64,000 bases of DNA from Syngnathus acus (lineage: Eukaryota > Chordata > Actinopteri > Syngnathiformes > Syngnathidae), in NCBI RefSeq assembly GCF_901709675.1, contig NC_051096.1:7529001-7593000 (forward strand), written 5' to 3'. A model generated the notes under the pieces. That model ran no database searches and was not told the DNA's origin. It saw only the letters and a program-made list of their open reading frames with translations. Position numbers and translations under genes: made by a program. Each line of letters starts with the position of its first letter. Positions within the stretch are counted from its first letter, which is position 1. This document shows, piece after piece, positions 11,991 through 24,200 of this stretch.

Positions 11991-13084
11991 GCGTGTCACT
12001 TAGTCGCGGTCTATATTTAGGAGTGCTGTCAATTAATGTTGGAGACGATCTACCAAATGCAATCTTGGCCCTGTTGTGTTCACTGTAGTCACGTTCCTAC
12101 TTGGTTCCATGATGCATTAGCATAACATCATCCCATTCTTATGCTCTTTATATGTAGTATATGATTCTGTTGACAGCTTGAATTGACGCACATTGAGTAT
12201 ATGCTCGTGATCCAATTTGTAAATAACTGGAAAAAGTTCCTTGACAGACTTGCCCGGTCGACAGGGAAGGTCAAAGTCACCATTTGTCTCCTACAAATGC
12301 AAAATAGAAAGCAGCAATAAGTGATTCTCGCATCTGTGTGGGAGATTAAACTCACTCGGGGTGTAATTTGAGCTCTATCGCACACTTCCAATCTCCTTCC
12401 AATTAAGCGGCGCAGTGGGGTTCCTCCAGCGGGAGGAGAGCACTCGCAGTGCGGACTCGCTCGCCTCTCGTAGGCGGTGCTTCCTCGCCCCCCAACCCGC
12501 TTCCCCCTATCCGTCGATCTCACGCGCTATCGCCGCCCTCCAGGGAGAGGCGTACCCGATGAGCGAGCGACTCTTTCCTCGTTTCCTACGTCTTCAATCG
12601 CAACCGGTCTGCGGTACGGGACTGTGCTGGACCTCATTGTGGATTTTTCTGCCCTCCTCGAGCTTTGATTGAAAACGAAGTCGGAATCAAAGCGAGAAAG
12701 AGAAATGCTGCAAGCATGTGGATGTTTACCTTTTTTGGATGCTTGCGCGGTTCATTGCCTTGAGGAGGTGGAGTGTTTTTAACGCTTAACGGGAATTCCG
12801 ATTGTTTCCAGGTTCCCGTGAACGCATCATGTCCACAGCCAGCAGGCTCAAAAGAGAGAGTGCAACATCTCAGCTGCCCCTGGTGGTTCTCACTAGAGTT
12901 GGAGGAGGAGAGGAGGAAAAAGAAGAGAGGTGATGATGATGATGCTTCAGTAACCTGATTTACACACGCACGCTTATCCTCATAGAACACCTGACCGAGG
13001 CCTACGCGCATACACTTGCAGGGGGATGAGTGAGGGGTCACTCCAGTGGGACGCTCAGGTGTGATTCTCTGCCCCGCCATCGCC

Positions 13085-13098
13085 GTCGCCGTGGCAAC
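13085..13098. promoter_or_regulatory. RFX X-box-like site
   Basis: GTCGCCGTGGCAAC fits the X-box pattern with a good GGCAAC half-site. Confidence 0.4.
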
Positions 13099-14426
13099 TT
13101 GACAACCGGCCCAGTGGGTCCGCAGCCTTGGATGTGACTGAGCTGTCAACGTTTCACCACTGGGAAGCAACCCCCCATCATTTTTGGGTGAGTGCTACGC
13201 ACGGCACACAGTCGGGTTCGCAGCTAAACATCCGGGATGTGGGGGTCTTTACACTCACATATTAGGGAACCCCACTGTGCCCACATAATGCAATGTGGCC
13301 AGACTGCAGCCTGTTTTGTATTACGTACCGAACCATGCACATTTTCAGCAAAAAAGAAAAAAAAAAAGATTATTCCAGAGGGGTAAAAATGTAAGCGCGA
13401 TGCAAATTTAGCATATCAAAATAAAAAGACAGTGACAGCTGCCAAATTGATCATGCACGCTCCTATCATTCTCGTACTGCCACTGTTGCACTACCTTGCC
13501 CTGTTTTGTACAAATGAGACATTTAGCTGTTATAATTGTCACTGTACTATTTAGCACAACTGAGACGCTGAGTGACTTTGTCTCTTACTTTTTTTGCCTT
13601 AATTGTTAATACTGTAGTTGAGACACTAAATGTCTCATCACCTCAAAATATGAAGTATTGTACAATAGTGATGATTAGCATTAAAGTACTTAAAATATAG
13701 TAGTATAGTGAAAACTTTTCAAAAGTGGTAGGTTTTGTACTAGACTAGTTTTAATGGGCTTGTGAGACAGTCCCTTACCACTTGTGACAATTAGTACAAA
13801 ATCATAATGATAAAATATTATAATTGCATGGGTGGCAATTAAGACTTAAGCAGCTTTGGGCCTCTGTTGATATTGTTCTGTATTATCCAATTTTGTGAAA
13901 ATGAGATATCTGTTTCTGGAAGAAGACACAGTATTCAAGAAAACTTAATTGCACTTGTTTGAAGGTGAGCACTCGGAATTGAAATGAGGCTGCATGAACA
14001 GTTAGCGAGGCCAAGTTAAATTGATTTTGGCTTTGATACTCGTGTAAATCAGAGGTTCATTTTGTCCAATTAATAATGCATGTGACGAAATGCCACAGTT
14101 GACTCGAGAGTAACTGTATTCCAAGTAGAAGAAGTTAATCACTTCCTAAATAAGTGTATTTCTTTGGAAATGTTAAACAAACTCTCCTGACTTCCTACTC
14201 GTACCTGCCAATCAGAAAAAAATCTGATCAATTAATCATAGGAACAGCTTGAGGTTGAGGAACAGCAGCCATGGTGACATTTAGGCCATAAAAGGGCAGC
14301 CTTGAAAAGCTGCGCTGCTTCGACTTGTAACACAGGATGATTCTTATCACACGTTCAACTTCCAAAATTGGGTCAGGATAAAGAACTTGACTTGTGTACG
14401 TGTGTGTGTGTGTGCATTGTAGCTGC

Positions 14427-14526
14427 ATGGACGCGTCGTCAAAGTCGTGGCTGCCGCATCAGGGTCAGTTTGGGTTGGGTGGTCAAGTGGAAGTGTGCTG
14501 TGGCGGACCTGGCGTTTTAACCCCAA
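14427..14526 (+). CDS. Candidate alternative first coding exon of syngap1
   Basis: ATG at 14427 opens 33 codons (MDASSKSWLPHQGQFGLGGQ...) ending in a strong donor, A|GTGAGT at 14527. It leaves one base over, exactly what the exon at 18297 needs (two bases complete the split codon). Joining gives ...[16 protein letters not shown], like human SYNGAP1 GRSRRKS just before METPP/MEGAP. Similarity of the 33 residues themselves to any SynGAP isoform was not recognised, so this rests on phase, donor and position. Confidence 0.35.
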
Positions 14527-14634
14527 GTGAGTGCGCCCCCTAAAACCGTCCTCCTGTACGTCGTTGACCGTCTCTTGTGTTGCCTCCGCCGTGGAGGTCG
14601 TATCTATTTGACGTGGCGTCTTGGTTCGTTTTTT

Positions 14635-14661
14635 TGTATGTATGTATGTATGTATGTATGT
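14635..14661. repeat. (TATG)n microsatellite
   Basis: Six tandem TATG units. Confidence 0.9.
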
Positions 14662-15406
14662 GACAGCTTGCTAGGATTTTTGTAATCATGAGTTGGGAAT
14701 TGTCATTGGGAATGAACAGACTTGTTTTTATGGCAAGTGTGCGTATATGATTGTCAAATATTGACGGCATGTTCCGCCAAGCCATCGGCAAAAGGCGAAA
14801 AAAACAATTTGGCAGTTTCGCGTGGCCCATCTGTCCGGGCTTCCGATTGAGGCTCATTTGGGCGAATTCCCTCGTAGGATTTTGTCAAAGTTGCAGGCCA
14901 GAAATTTGCCTGAAATAGCTGCTTCAAAAAAAATAATTAATCATGTGAGAAAAAAAGTTTAAAAATGAAGAAAAAGTTGGACAATATTAGGCGATAGATC
15001 AAAGGGTCATCATTTTACAGGAACCAAGTACAGCGGTTTAGGAAAAAAGTACTTTTAGGGGAGTAAAGTTGTTGTCGTATGCATTTTTAAAGAAAAAGAA
15101 AAAGTTAGAATGTTGGGCAAAAATCGTTTTGTTTACAAGATTAAAGTTTTAATATCGCAAAATACCACATGAAAAGATGTTTTCACAAGAATTAAGTCAT
15201 GCAATGAATTAAATGTAATATCACTCCAAATTAATAGCATTTTTATGCAAATGTTATTGTGAAGGGAATTTCTGTTCATAAATGCTGTCGTATCGAGGTG
15301 TAGTATGATTTGGACGTTTCGAGTGTGGCTAAATCGGCTTATTTGCAAGCCCACCAAGATGTGTTTAAAACACACACACACTCACATACAGTAGAGAGCA
15401 AACCAT

Positions 15407-15420
15407 GTTTCCATGGAAAC
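15407..15420. promoter_or_regulatory. Palindromic X-box-like site
   Basis: GTTTCCATGGAAAC is a perfect 14-bp palindrome of X-box form. Confidence 0.4.
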
Positions 15421-16198
15421 CAGACCACAGTCCCTTCAGCTAGCTTGCGAGTGTGAAAAGCCACAATACTGGACTAGGAAAACAACCAAAAGGATACTTT
15501 TCTGAGAGTAGTCATTTTTGGAATTATTTTTTGATTGATTTATTTCCCTCGGTGTAAGGTGACATGATGTCACCTCACATTCATGTCCAAATTTTAGCCA
15601 ATGGAAGGCGGCCTTCTGCATCTTCCTCCCGCCCCCACATTGCGTTACCTCCACCCACATTGTTCAAGTCCGTTAGCGCTGCTTCTTTTCCTCTCATCCT
15701 TATTTTTCTTTTCAATATATATATTTACTTGATTGCTGCCAGCGGGGCTAAAAATAGCAGCAGTCGGAAGTGTCACTTGTCTTTCTTTGCCTTGCCCGCT
15801 TTGCATAAACCCCCAAGAGCCCAGCTTCCGCTTTCTTTCAATGTTAATATGTCATTAAAGATGCGGGCTTTGTATCACATATTATGTGCTCTGTAGTTGG
15901 CATCAAAATGCATTTAATTGGCTTTTTTAATTTATTTTAATCGCACAATAGGAAAAGTGATGAAAGTTTTTGAAGGCGTATTAATAACATGCATTAAAAA
16001 AACAATTATGAAGGGTATCAAATGTTTCTTATCAATTACAAAATAAACTTGAGCTTGTTTTACATTATTGTCATAAAATGGTAATTCTTTTTGTTCCAGG
16101 AAAAATTAATTCTGGACGTAAATACATCGTCGGAATTTCAATTTTCATATTCGAGATGTCCTGGCCGGTCCAACTATTAGTACTGTAAGTGATTTGGG

Positions 16199-16212
16199 GT
16201 TGCCTAGGCAAC
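16199..16212. promoter_or_regulatory. Perfect palindromic RFX X-box
   Basis: GTTGCCTAGGCAAC is a perfect 14-bp inverted repeat of two ideal RFX half-sites (GTTGCC/GGCAAC). It is the best match in the cluster and lies 2.1 kb upstream of the first confident syngap1 exon. Confidence 0.6.
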
Positions 16213-17192
16213 AGCAGAGCTGCTGTTTGTGTAAAGCGTCCAAATGATTTGGAATGTCATATTTCAAGGTCACTTTTCTACGTATTGTGCGTTTAATCCG
16301 GTGAAGAAATAACTGTGACTCTTTGACATGTCAAGCTTCATTTGTGGCAAGTCCTCAGGCACTGTCGGCCTCAAACCTCCCGGGGGCAATGCTGGCAGCT
16401 TGTCAAAGAAGCACCAAGTTGAAACCTTGAGTTTTTTTTTTTTTTTTTATTCTTTCGCTCTCAACACGGTCACGGAGGCTGATCAAACGAGCTAGTCGGA
16501 CTCCTTGAACCTTTTTTTTTTGAGGCACGTCAACCACTTCAGACCCAGAGTAGACTTTACAGACCAGCTGCTTGTTCGCTGACTCTTGGCAGCTTTTGGG
16601 CACTTGGGATGGATTTGCTCAGTTTGCTCTGGAATTGTATCATATTGCATCATTAATTGATGTCAATAATTATGACACTCGTATTGTCCTAGATTGAACC
16701 GTATTTGTATCAGGAGGCAGTTGAGTTTCGATTTAATGGCTGTCTGCAACGTAATAATAATAATGCCCTCTTTATGCCTAGCTTGGGGCCGAGGAACTAT
16801 GTTGAAGTGAGAGCGGAGCTTCTTTTAGTCAAGCCATTATACAAATGTGCTTTGCTGCCATCTTGTGGCATCTATGTGTCTTTTCGGTTGAATTTGCGAA
16901 ACATTTATTTGTGAATCTACTTAATACCACTTCCGCCTTTTCAACAAAACTAGTTGGTTCGGCGCCGAGTCCAAAACTATAGGGGGGAAAAAATATTCTC
17001 GGGAAAAATTTCGCGATTTCTTTACTCTGAGATTGAAATAAAAGGCATGTGTTCGTAGAGGGACTCATGAAAAGTGGCGAGTATGGTTCTTTAAACACCC
17101 ACTCCGCAGTCTTCTTCCTCGGTATCGCAGCTAGCTGGAGGCTGGGGCCGCCCACACACGCAGCAATTTACATCTCCAATGAAGAGAGAGTC

Positions 17193-17193
<1 letters not shown>

Positions 17194-17268
<75 letters not shown>
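17194..17268. repeat. (CA)n microsatellite
   Basis: About 37 uninterrupted CA dinucleotides. Confidence 0.97.
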
Positions 17269-17269
<1 letters not shown>

Positions 17270-17390
17270 TTTGCGTCACACTAGATGGTCAGGTGGAAAG
17301 CTGCTCAGGTTCAGGACGCGCGCTGCGTTGTCTGTTTTTTTTTTGTTTGTACCTTGCCACCACCTTGAGCGGTTCAAATGCGAGCGAGTT

Positions 17391-17404
17391 GTTTCCATGG
17401 AGAC
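17391..17404. promoter_or_regulatory. X-box-like site
   Basis: GTTTCCATGGAGAC, X-box form with a weaker second half. Confidence 0.35.
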
Positions 17405-18296
17405 CAAACAATTAGCCCGGGTTTCAGAATAGAACCTGGCGAGCGGCCCATTTGCAGGCTTTGGGAGGAAATCACAGGATGACAGTGTGTATCTTTTGCT
17501 CACATTAGTCATTGAAGTACAAGAATCGGACCAAAATAGAATAGAGCAGGAACAGGAAATTGATTCATGGGGTCGCAATAGCAAATATTTGATCACAAAC
17601 AACCTCACAATGTAGATGAAAAAAAAGACAAAAAGGCTTATCAGGGCCACACTGAAAATACAGCAATTATAAAAATGTTATGGGAAAAAGGCCAACATAG
17701 TACAAATGATTTAAAGTTAAACCTCTTAAAATGGACAATTCTTATATTGCCACATTGTTTTATTCAACATTTTGGTCTCAAAGCTCCTATTTTTATGACT
17801 TTATTTTATTAAATCATAACGTAATTCATAGGACACACTCAACACTGGCTAACTGACGCCAGTGCTGCTGTTTCGATTAGCAAAAGAGTTCAAATGGGTT
17901 CAGTGTTCTTTACCCGCCGTGCATTTTCTTTCCGAATAGAGAAAAAGCAGCCATATATTTGAGGTAGGAATTTCATTTCCTTTCGCATCTAAATGGTAGG
18001 AAGTAAAAAGCCACTTTTGTCACCGTTGTGTTCTCCACCGTTGTGGAGACTTTGAGTGTCTGTCCACATGTATTTATTGACACTGTTGTTGACATGTTGA
18101 CTGTCCGTTGTGGATCTGTCATGAACTCGGTTGTGGTTTCTCAATCCCTGGACCCTCCAAAATGGAAATAAAACAAGCTCAGTGAAGTAGAGGTTGAACT
18201 GCTCACAAAAGCTAAGTCATCAGTCTTTAATGCCTGTGATGTCCATGTTGTCAAGAATATAATTAAAGTGGTTATGCTGCCATTTGTCCTACCCAG

Positions 18297-21200
18297 ACCA
18301 ATCCCGCAGGGCAAGTTTTGCCTCTGTGCGACAGTCAAGCATGGAAACGCCTCCCAACGCCACCCCGCAGTCCTTCAGACAACCGGTGAGTGCACAAAAG
18401 CATCATTTGTGAAGATCCAAAAATGTGTTTGGCCTGTCTGTGTTTTGGGGAAGTTCTTGAGTGAAATGAGTTGAGTATTCAACTTGAAGTTGCTGTCTAT
18501 TGAACTGATGTGTTCCCCTCAACATTTAGAGTTTCCTCAATCGAAGGTTGAAGGGCTCCATCAAGAGGGCCAAAAGTCAACCCAAACTGGACCGGACCAG
18601 CAGCTTCCGACAGATGATCCTGCCTCGGTTTCGAAGCGCCGATCAAGAGAGGTTGGACAAAATTTTAGTATCTCTCATTTTATTGGAAGACAATGCGATT
18701 AAAAGGGCTCTAAGGTATTGTTCGATCACATATGAGGATGCCGCCAAGAAAAAATGCATTTCCTGCGACGCCAGATTCTTGTTTTTGATCCCAACTCGGG
18801 GTCACGTCTCAGAGGAATCCGGGCTGCCTTGTCTGAAAATTTTCTGCTGTAGTAACACAATTCAGTCACGACGCGTAGAGGAAGTGAAGATGTCGAGGCA
18901 GAAAGTAGAGCTATTGTGCTGACGGTAGCCACAGGGGGAAAGACAAGAGACATTTTGGGGCCACATATGTTGTTTATCTATAGAGTTGATATTTTGAATC
19001 CAAAGACATTCAAGCAGAAGCAGAGCTATGCTGGTCACCTTGACTTCCTGGCCCCGGTTCTCGCCGCTGCCTGACAGCTGCCTTCACAGCCGGCTTCCCG
19101 GTCTGCCCACACACGCTTAATTCTCCCCGTCGGTGCGGCAAAGGCATCCGACATCCAACTTCGCACTCTCTCTTCTCATCGCAGCTGCTCAAAGTGTCCT
19201 GCCAAGCTTTTGTTTTCTTTCTTTATTTTTGTTTTTTCAAACCATTTTTTTTTCCTACTGCATCTTCCGATGGACTTGAAACGTACTGAGCTCAGCTCCG
19301 AAATGAAAATGGCATGTGTAATTTTAATACATCACTTACTTTCCTTTCCATCAGAAATGAAATGACTTCCGAATGTGTCGATTTTCTGTTACACCGCTGC
19401 ACTTGCTACGAGTGGCGTCAACAAGAAGAAATGAAAGCCCAGCGTTCTTGCCTCTTCCCACCCCCAAACGTCATTATTAAAGGATCATCTCTAAAAATAT
19501 ATTTCGATTGTCAGGTGTGATATGCCAGGGCGCTGCCATTCACTCGTGTATTGAATCGGTCTCTTGAATAAGTTGATTTAAGGATGATGACAGTAGCGTA
19601 GTTGGAGCTACAAAAGTCAATGTATTGTTCTGTCATTGTCTCTTTCCCACAAGGACCCGCTTGATGCAGAGTTTCAAAGAATCCCACTCCCACGAGTCAC
19701 TGCTTTCTCCCAGCAGCGCCGCCGAGGCCTTGGACTTGGTGTTGGACGAAGACGCCGTCATCAAACCGGTCCACTCCAGCATTTTAGGACAAGAGTATTG
19801 TTTTGAGGTGGGGACTCGCCGATTGGTCAAGACGTGGGTGAAGTGGGTCAACTCGAAAAATGCTCTGGGCAAATTAGCTTCCTTCTTTCTTCACGAGTGC
19901 AGATCATTTTTTTCCTGTACTCCACAACAAAAAATAGAATCTACAGCCAAGAGCCAAATAGGGCTCCTTGCCTAATGAAAATTTGATTCCCTTAACCTGG
20001 TTCCTAGTTGAAATTGTCCGTTTCCATCCTTAGGTGACCACTAATTCAGGGACCAAATGTTTTGCCTGCCGTTCCGCTTCGGAGAGAGACAAGTGGATCG
20101 AAAACCTGCAAAGAGCCGTCAAACCCAACAAGGTCAACTTAAGACCCATTTTAAAGCGAATTCAACGGATCAGTTCTTCATTCCGTTTTGAATGTATTTG
20201 TCGATTCCAGGATAACAGCAGGCGCGTGGAAAACGTGCTCAAGTTATGGATCATCGAAGCCCGAGACCTGCCCACCAAGAAGCGCTACTACTGTGAGCTG
20301 TGCCTGGACGACATGTTGTACGCGCGCACCACCAGCAAACCTCGCACGGACACCGTCTTCTGGGGCGAGCATTTTGAGTTCAACAACCTGCCCACCATTC
20401 GTAGCCTTCGCTTGCACCTCTATAAGGAAACGGACAAAAAGCGACGCAAGGTAACGTTTGCCACTGAATACGGTTCCCAACAAACGGCCACATTGCGCCG
20501 ATGTGCTTCTAGGAGAAAAGCACATACCTCGGCCTGGTCAGCATCCCCATCTCCAGCATCACGGGCCGTCAGTTTGTGGAGCAGTGGTACCCCGTCATCC
20601 AGTCCAGCGTTTTAGCCAAGAGCGGCGGCGTCGGGAGCGGCAAAGTCATCAACGCCTCGCTCCGCGTCAAGTCGCGCTACCAGACCATGAACATCCTCCC
20701 CATGGAGCTGTACAAGGAGTTCGCCGAGTACATCACCAACAACTACCGAACACTGTGCGCAGTTCTGGAGCCGCTGTTGAGCGTCAAGAGCAAAGAGGAA
20801 GTGGCGTTTGCCCTGGTGCACATCCTCCAAAGCACCGGCAAAACTAAGGTATAAACAAACCCTTGATTGAGGTTGAAACGTGCAAATCTCTATCTCGCCC
20901 CGCAAAAATAACAACCCGCTCTCAGGACTTCCTCTCCGACATGGCGATGTGCGAAGTGGATCGCTTCATGGAGCGCGAGCACATGATCTTCCGGGAGAAC
21001 ACGCTCGCCACCAAGGCCGTGGAGGAGTACCTCAAGCTGATTGGTCACCGATACCTGAAGGAAGGGATAGGTAGGACCTGGGCTCGATACGCCAAAAGTC
21101 AAGGCTAACTTGCCAAATACGGTTCCAAACCAAGCGTGATGTCCTTCAGGTGACTTCATCCGAGCTTTATACGAATCAGAGGAGAACTGTGAGGTGGACC

Positions 21201-24200
21201 CCATGCGAGTCCCACCGTCGGTCCTAGCGGACCACCAAGCTAACCTGCGCATGTGCTGCGAGCTCTTACTCTGCAAAATCATCAACTCCCTCTGGTGCGC
21301 ACGTCATCTTTGCCAGCTCTCCGTTTATCTGCCGCGTTCTTCCTGACGTCGAGTCTGGTCGCGCTCCTTCCAGCATTTTCCCCCGCGAGCTGAAGGAGGT
21401 GTTCGCCTCGTGGCGGGCCCACTGCGCCGAGCGCGGAAGGGAGGAGCTGGCCGACAGCCTCATCAGCTCTTCGCTTTTCCTCCGCTTCATGTGCCCGGCC
21501 ATCATGTCTCCGTCGCTCTTCAACCTGACGCAGGAGTACCCGGCGGAGCGTACCTCGAGGACCCTTACGCTCATCGCCAAAGTCATACAGAACCTGGCCA
21601 GCTTCAACAAGTGAGTTGAAAAGATCACACAAGTCTCCAAAAATGCATTTCGCAAATGTGGTTAAGTTCATAAATTGCCAAGGTCCTGCAGGACCTGGCC
21701 AACTTTTGCAAGTGAGCCCGCATCATTTTAATGAATCGGTTTTCGCTCATGGGATCGAAATAATGTCGACTGTGTTCCACTTTACCTTCCAAAAGCGCCG
21801 ATGTCTTAGCGTCATATATCCGTCACGCAGGTTTGGGCCCAAGGAGGAATACCTGTACTTCATGAACGAGTTCCTGGAGATGGAGTGGGGCTCCATGCAG
21901 CAGTTCCTCTACGAAATCTCCAACACGGACGCCGGAGGGAACGCCGGAGGCTTTGAGGGCTACATCGACCTCGGCAGGGAGCTGTCCATGCTGCACAGCC
22001 TGCTGTGGGAGGTCATGGGTCAACTCAGCAAGGTCGGCGCATATATTCTTCCGGTCTGTCCCCGATGTGTCATCTAGTCGGTGGCAGTGACATTTTCCCG
22101 ACCTGCCCGCAGGACGCCATTCTCAAACTGGGTCCGCTGCCTCGGCTGTTGAATGACATCAGCGTGGCGTTGCGGAACCCCCAGCTGCACGCCGCCACCA
22201 ACCACCAGCCCGAGCGGCCCAAGGACCGGCTCTTCTCTCGGCCCACCTTCAATCGTCTCATGTCCTCCGACTTTCAGAGCCTGATGATGCGCGACTTAAA
22301 CAGGTAGGTGTGCCCCTCCCCCCTCCTCCATTTCGCAAAATAGATCATTGTGTCCTCCGGGAGGCCTCACCGCGTCTGGTAATTCTCAACGCAGCGTGAC
22401 ACCGCGGCGTCACACGGGTATAATTAACAGTGAAGCGCAGAGCGAGAAAACTCACAGGATGGGAATTCTCTGACTCCAAACACAATGCGAGGCTTATTAT
22501 TTTTGAGAACCCCTCTAATGTCACCTAATTTATCTCAGAATGCGCTAAGTATTTTATCAATGGCTAATTGCCGGCACCATCTGTTCCCAGAGCCTCTTAG
22601 CCAAACCCCCTTTTTCCTCCGACTCACACTTGACGCCAACTCTCATTATAGTCTCACACTTTAAATGAGAACTCTTTATGTAAGAGCAATAACAGCTGTA
22701 ATTGCGACTGTTTCCCCCCCCCCCCACACAGCGTTTACTGGGATTAATCATTCAAGCGGTGCTGTTATCCAATCAAATCAGCCCGACAGCAGATACGCAG
22801 TGCTTTATTATCAAATAATGCCTCCCTCAAACAAATGCCTCCATTTTATATCAGTTTGAAAGTTTTAGAAGGATTTTAGGCTTTTATCACTTTAGCGCCA
22901 CCTACAGGATGAGGTGGGACACTACCTCTACGAATGCAACTCAATGGGCCCTTTGCGTGGTGTCTCAAGTTCTATAGACATCAACCGCCTGCCGTCGCCC
23001 CCCACCGGCGTGTCGGCCGTCGAGTCGCTCTCGTCCAACCTCAACATGAGGCGCCAGGCCGAACGAGACCTGCGCTCGTCCCGGGAGGTGTTCTATGTCA
23101 CCCGGCCGCCGCTGGCCCGCTCCAGCCCGGCATACTGCACCAGCAGCTCGGACATCACGGAACCCGACCCCAAGGTAAGGTAGCCCGTTTCTGATGGCTT
23201 GAAGAAGGACCGTTTGTGACTGTGTTCTGTTGTCAGGTTCACAGTGTGAATAAGAGCGTGTCCATGATGGACCTCCAAGATTCACGCATGAACAGCATCT
23301 CCAACCTGAACTCGGTGGGCGACATGCTGACCTCCTCCCAGGCCTCCATCGCCGGCCTGGGCCACAGCTTCGGCAACCTGGGCGGTCCCCTCCGAATGGG
23401 CGGCCACCTGCCCAGCGGCTCGGCGGGCTCCGGCCTGAGGCTGAGCCAGATGGGCCACATCGGAGGCCCCACCGAGTCTATCTCCCAGCAACAGCAGCAG
23501 GCGGCAGCGGCCATGCACTACCCGCTGTCCTTCCAGAACCCTCTCTTCCACCTGGCGGCGCAGAACTCCCCGGCCCAGCCCCCGCCGCCCCTCATCTTGG
23601 CCCCGGAGCCGGAGAACGGCCACCACGACTACGCGCCGGCGTTTGGCAATAACGCCTTCTCCCGCAGCGAGGACCTGTCGGCGCTGCGCTCTCAGAACAG
23701 CCTAGTGCAGCCCAGCATTGTCCACTCGCACAGCTACAGCGATGATTTCACCCGGCAGAACCACAACAATGACTTTGTCTGGCATCAGCTCTCACTGCAG
23801 GTGCAGGTAAGAGTGACTCCTCCTAAAGTCACTGGTGATGCATAATATGATACAAAATGTTCTTTACTCGGCACAGTCACTGTGTCGACTGCAGTGGTTG
23901 TAATGATACCGTTATGTACCGTAGTGTTCTGAGCTATTTCTGTCCTGCCGCGTGGGCTGCAATGGATTTTTCAGCCTCTCTTTTTTAAAACCAGAGTTGG
24001 TGTGAGGACTTTTTTTCCCAAAGGAGAAGTCAAGTCTTGACTTTCTGCAACATTCACCAGCAGTTATTGAACTCTCCCATTTTGCATACCGTGTCGTCCG
24101 TCAGGAGTCGCTCCAGCAGCAGCACATGATGGGCGTCACTTCTCAAACGCCCACCGGAACCGGCACGCCCGGCTCCTTGGCCACGCCGCCGACGACCGTC

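Larger units (their letters stand above)
9930..18296. other. Long non-coding stretch between vps72 and the recognised syngap1 exons
   Basis: No exon could be confirmed here apart from a candidate at 14427-14526. It holds seven RFX X-box-like sites, (TATG)n and (CA)n microsatellites, and a C/G-richer block at about 12.4-13.2 kb that could be a promoter/first-exon area. The N-terminal part of the SynGAP PH domain was looked for by eye and not found, so further syngap1 5' exons may hide here. Confidence 0.5.

Noticed and set aside
12634-13170. 178-codon minus-strand ORF
   Set aside because: No recognisable domain, low-complexity Ser-rich stretch, and no splice or synteny support.
18548-18922. 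124-codon ORF around the second syngap1 exon
   Set aside because: Only the first part is the exon (to 18651); the rest is intron read-through.
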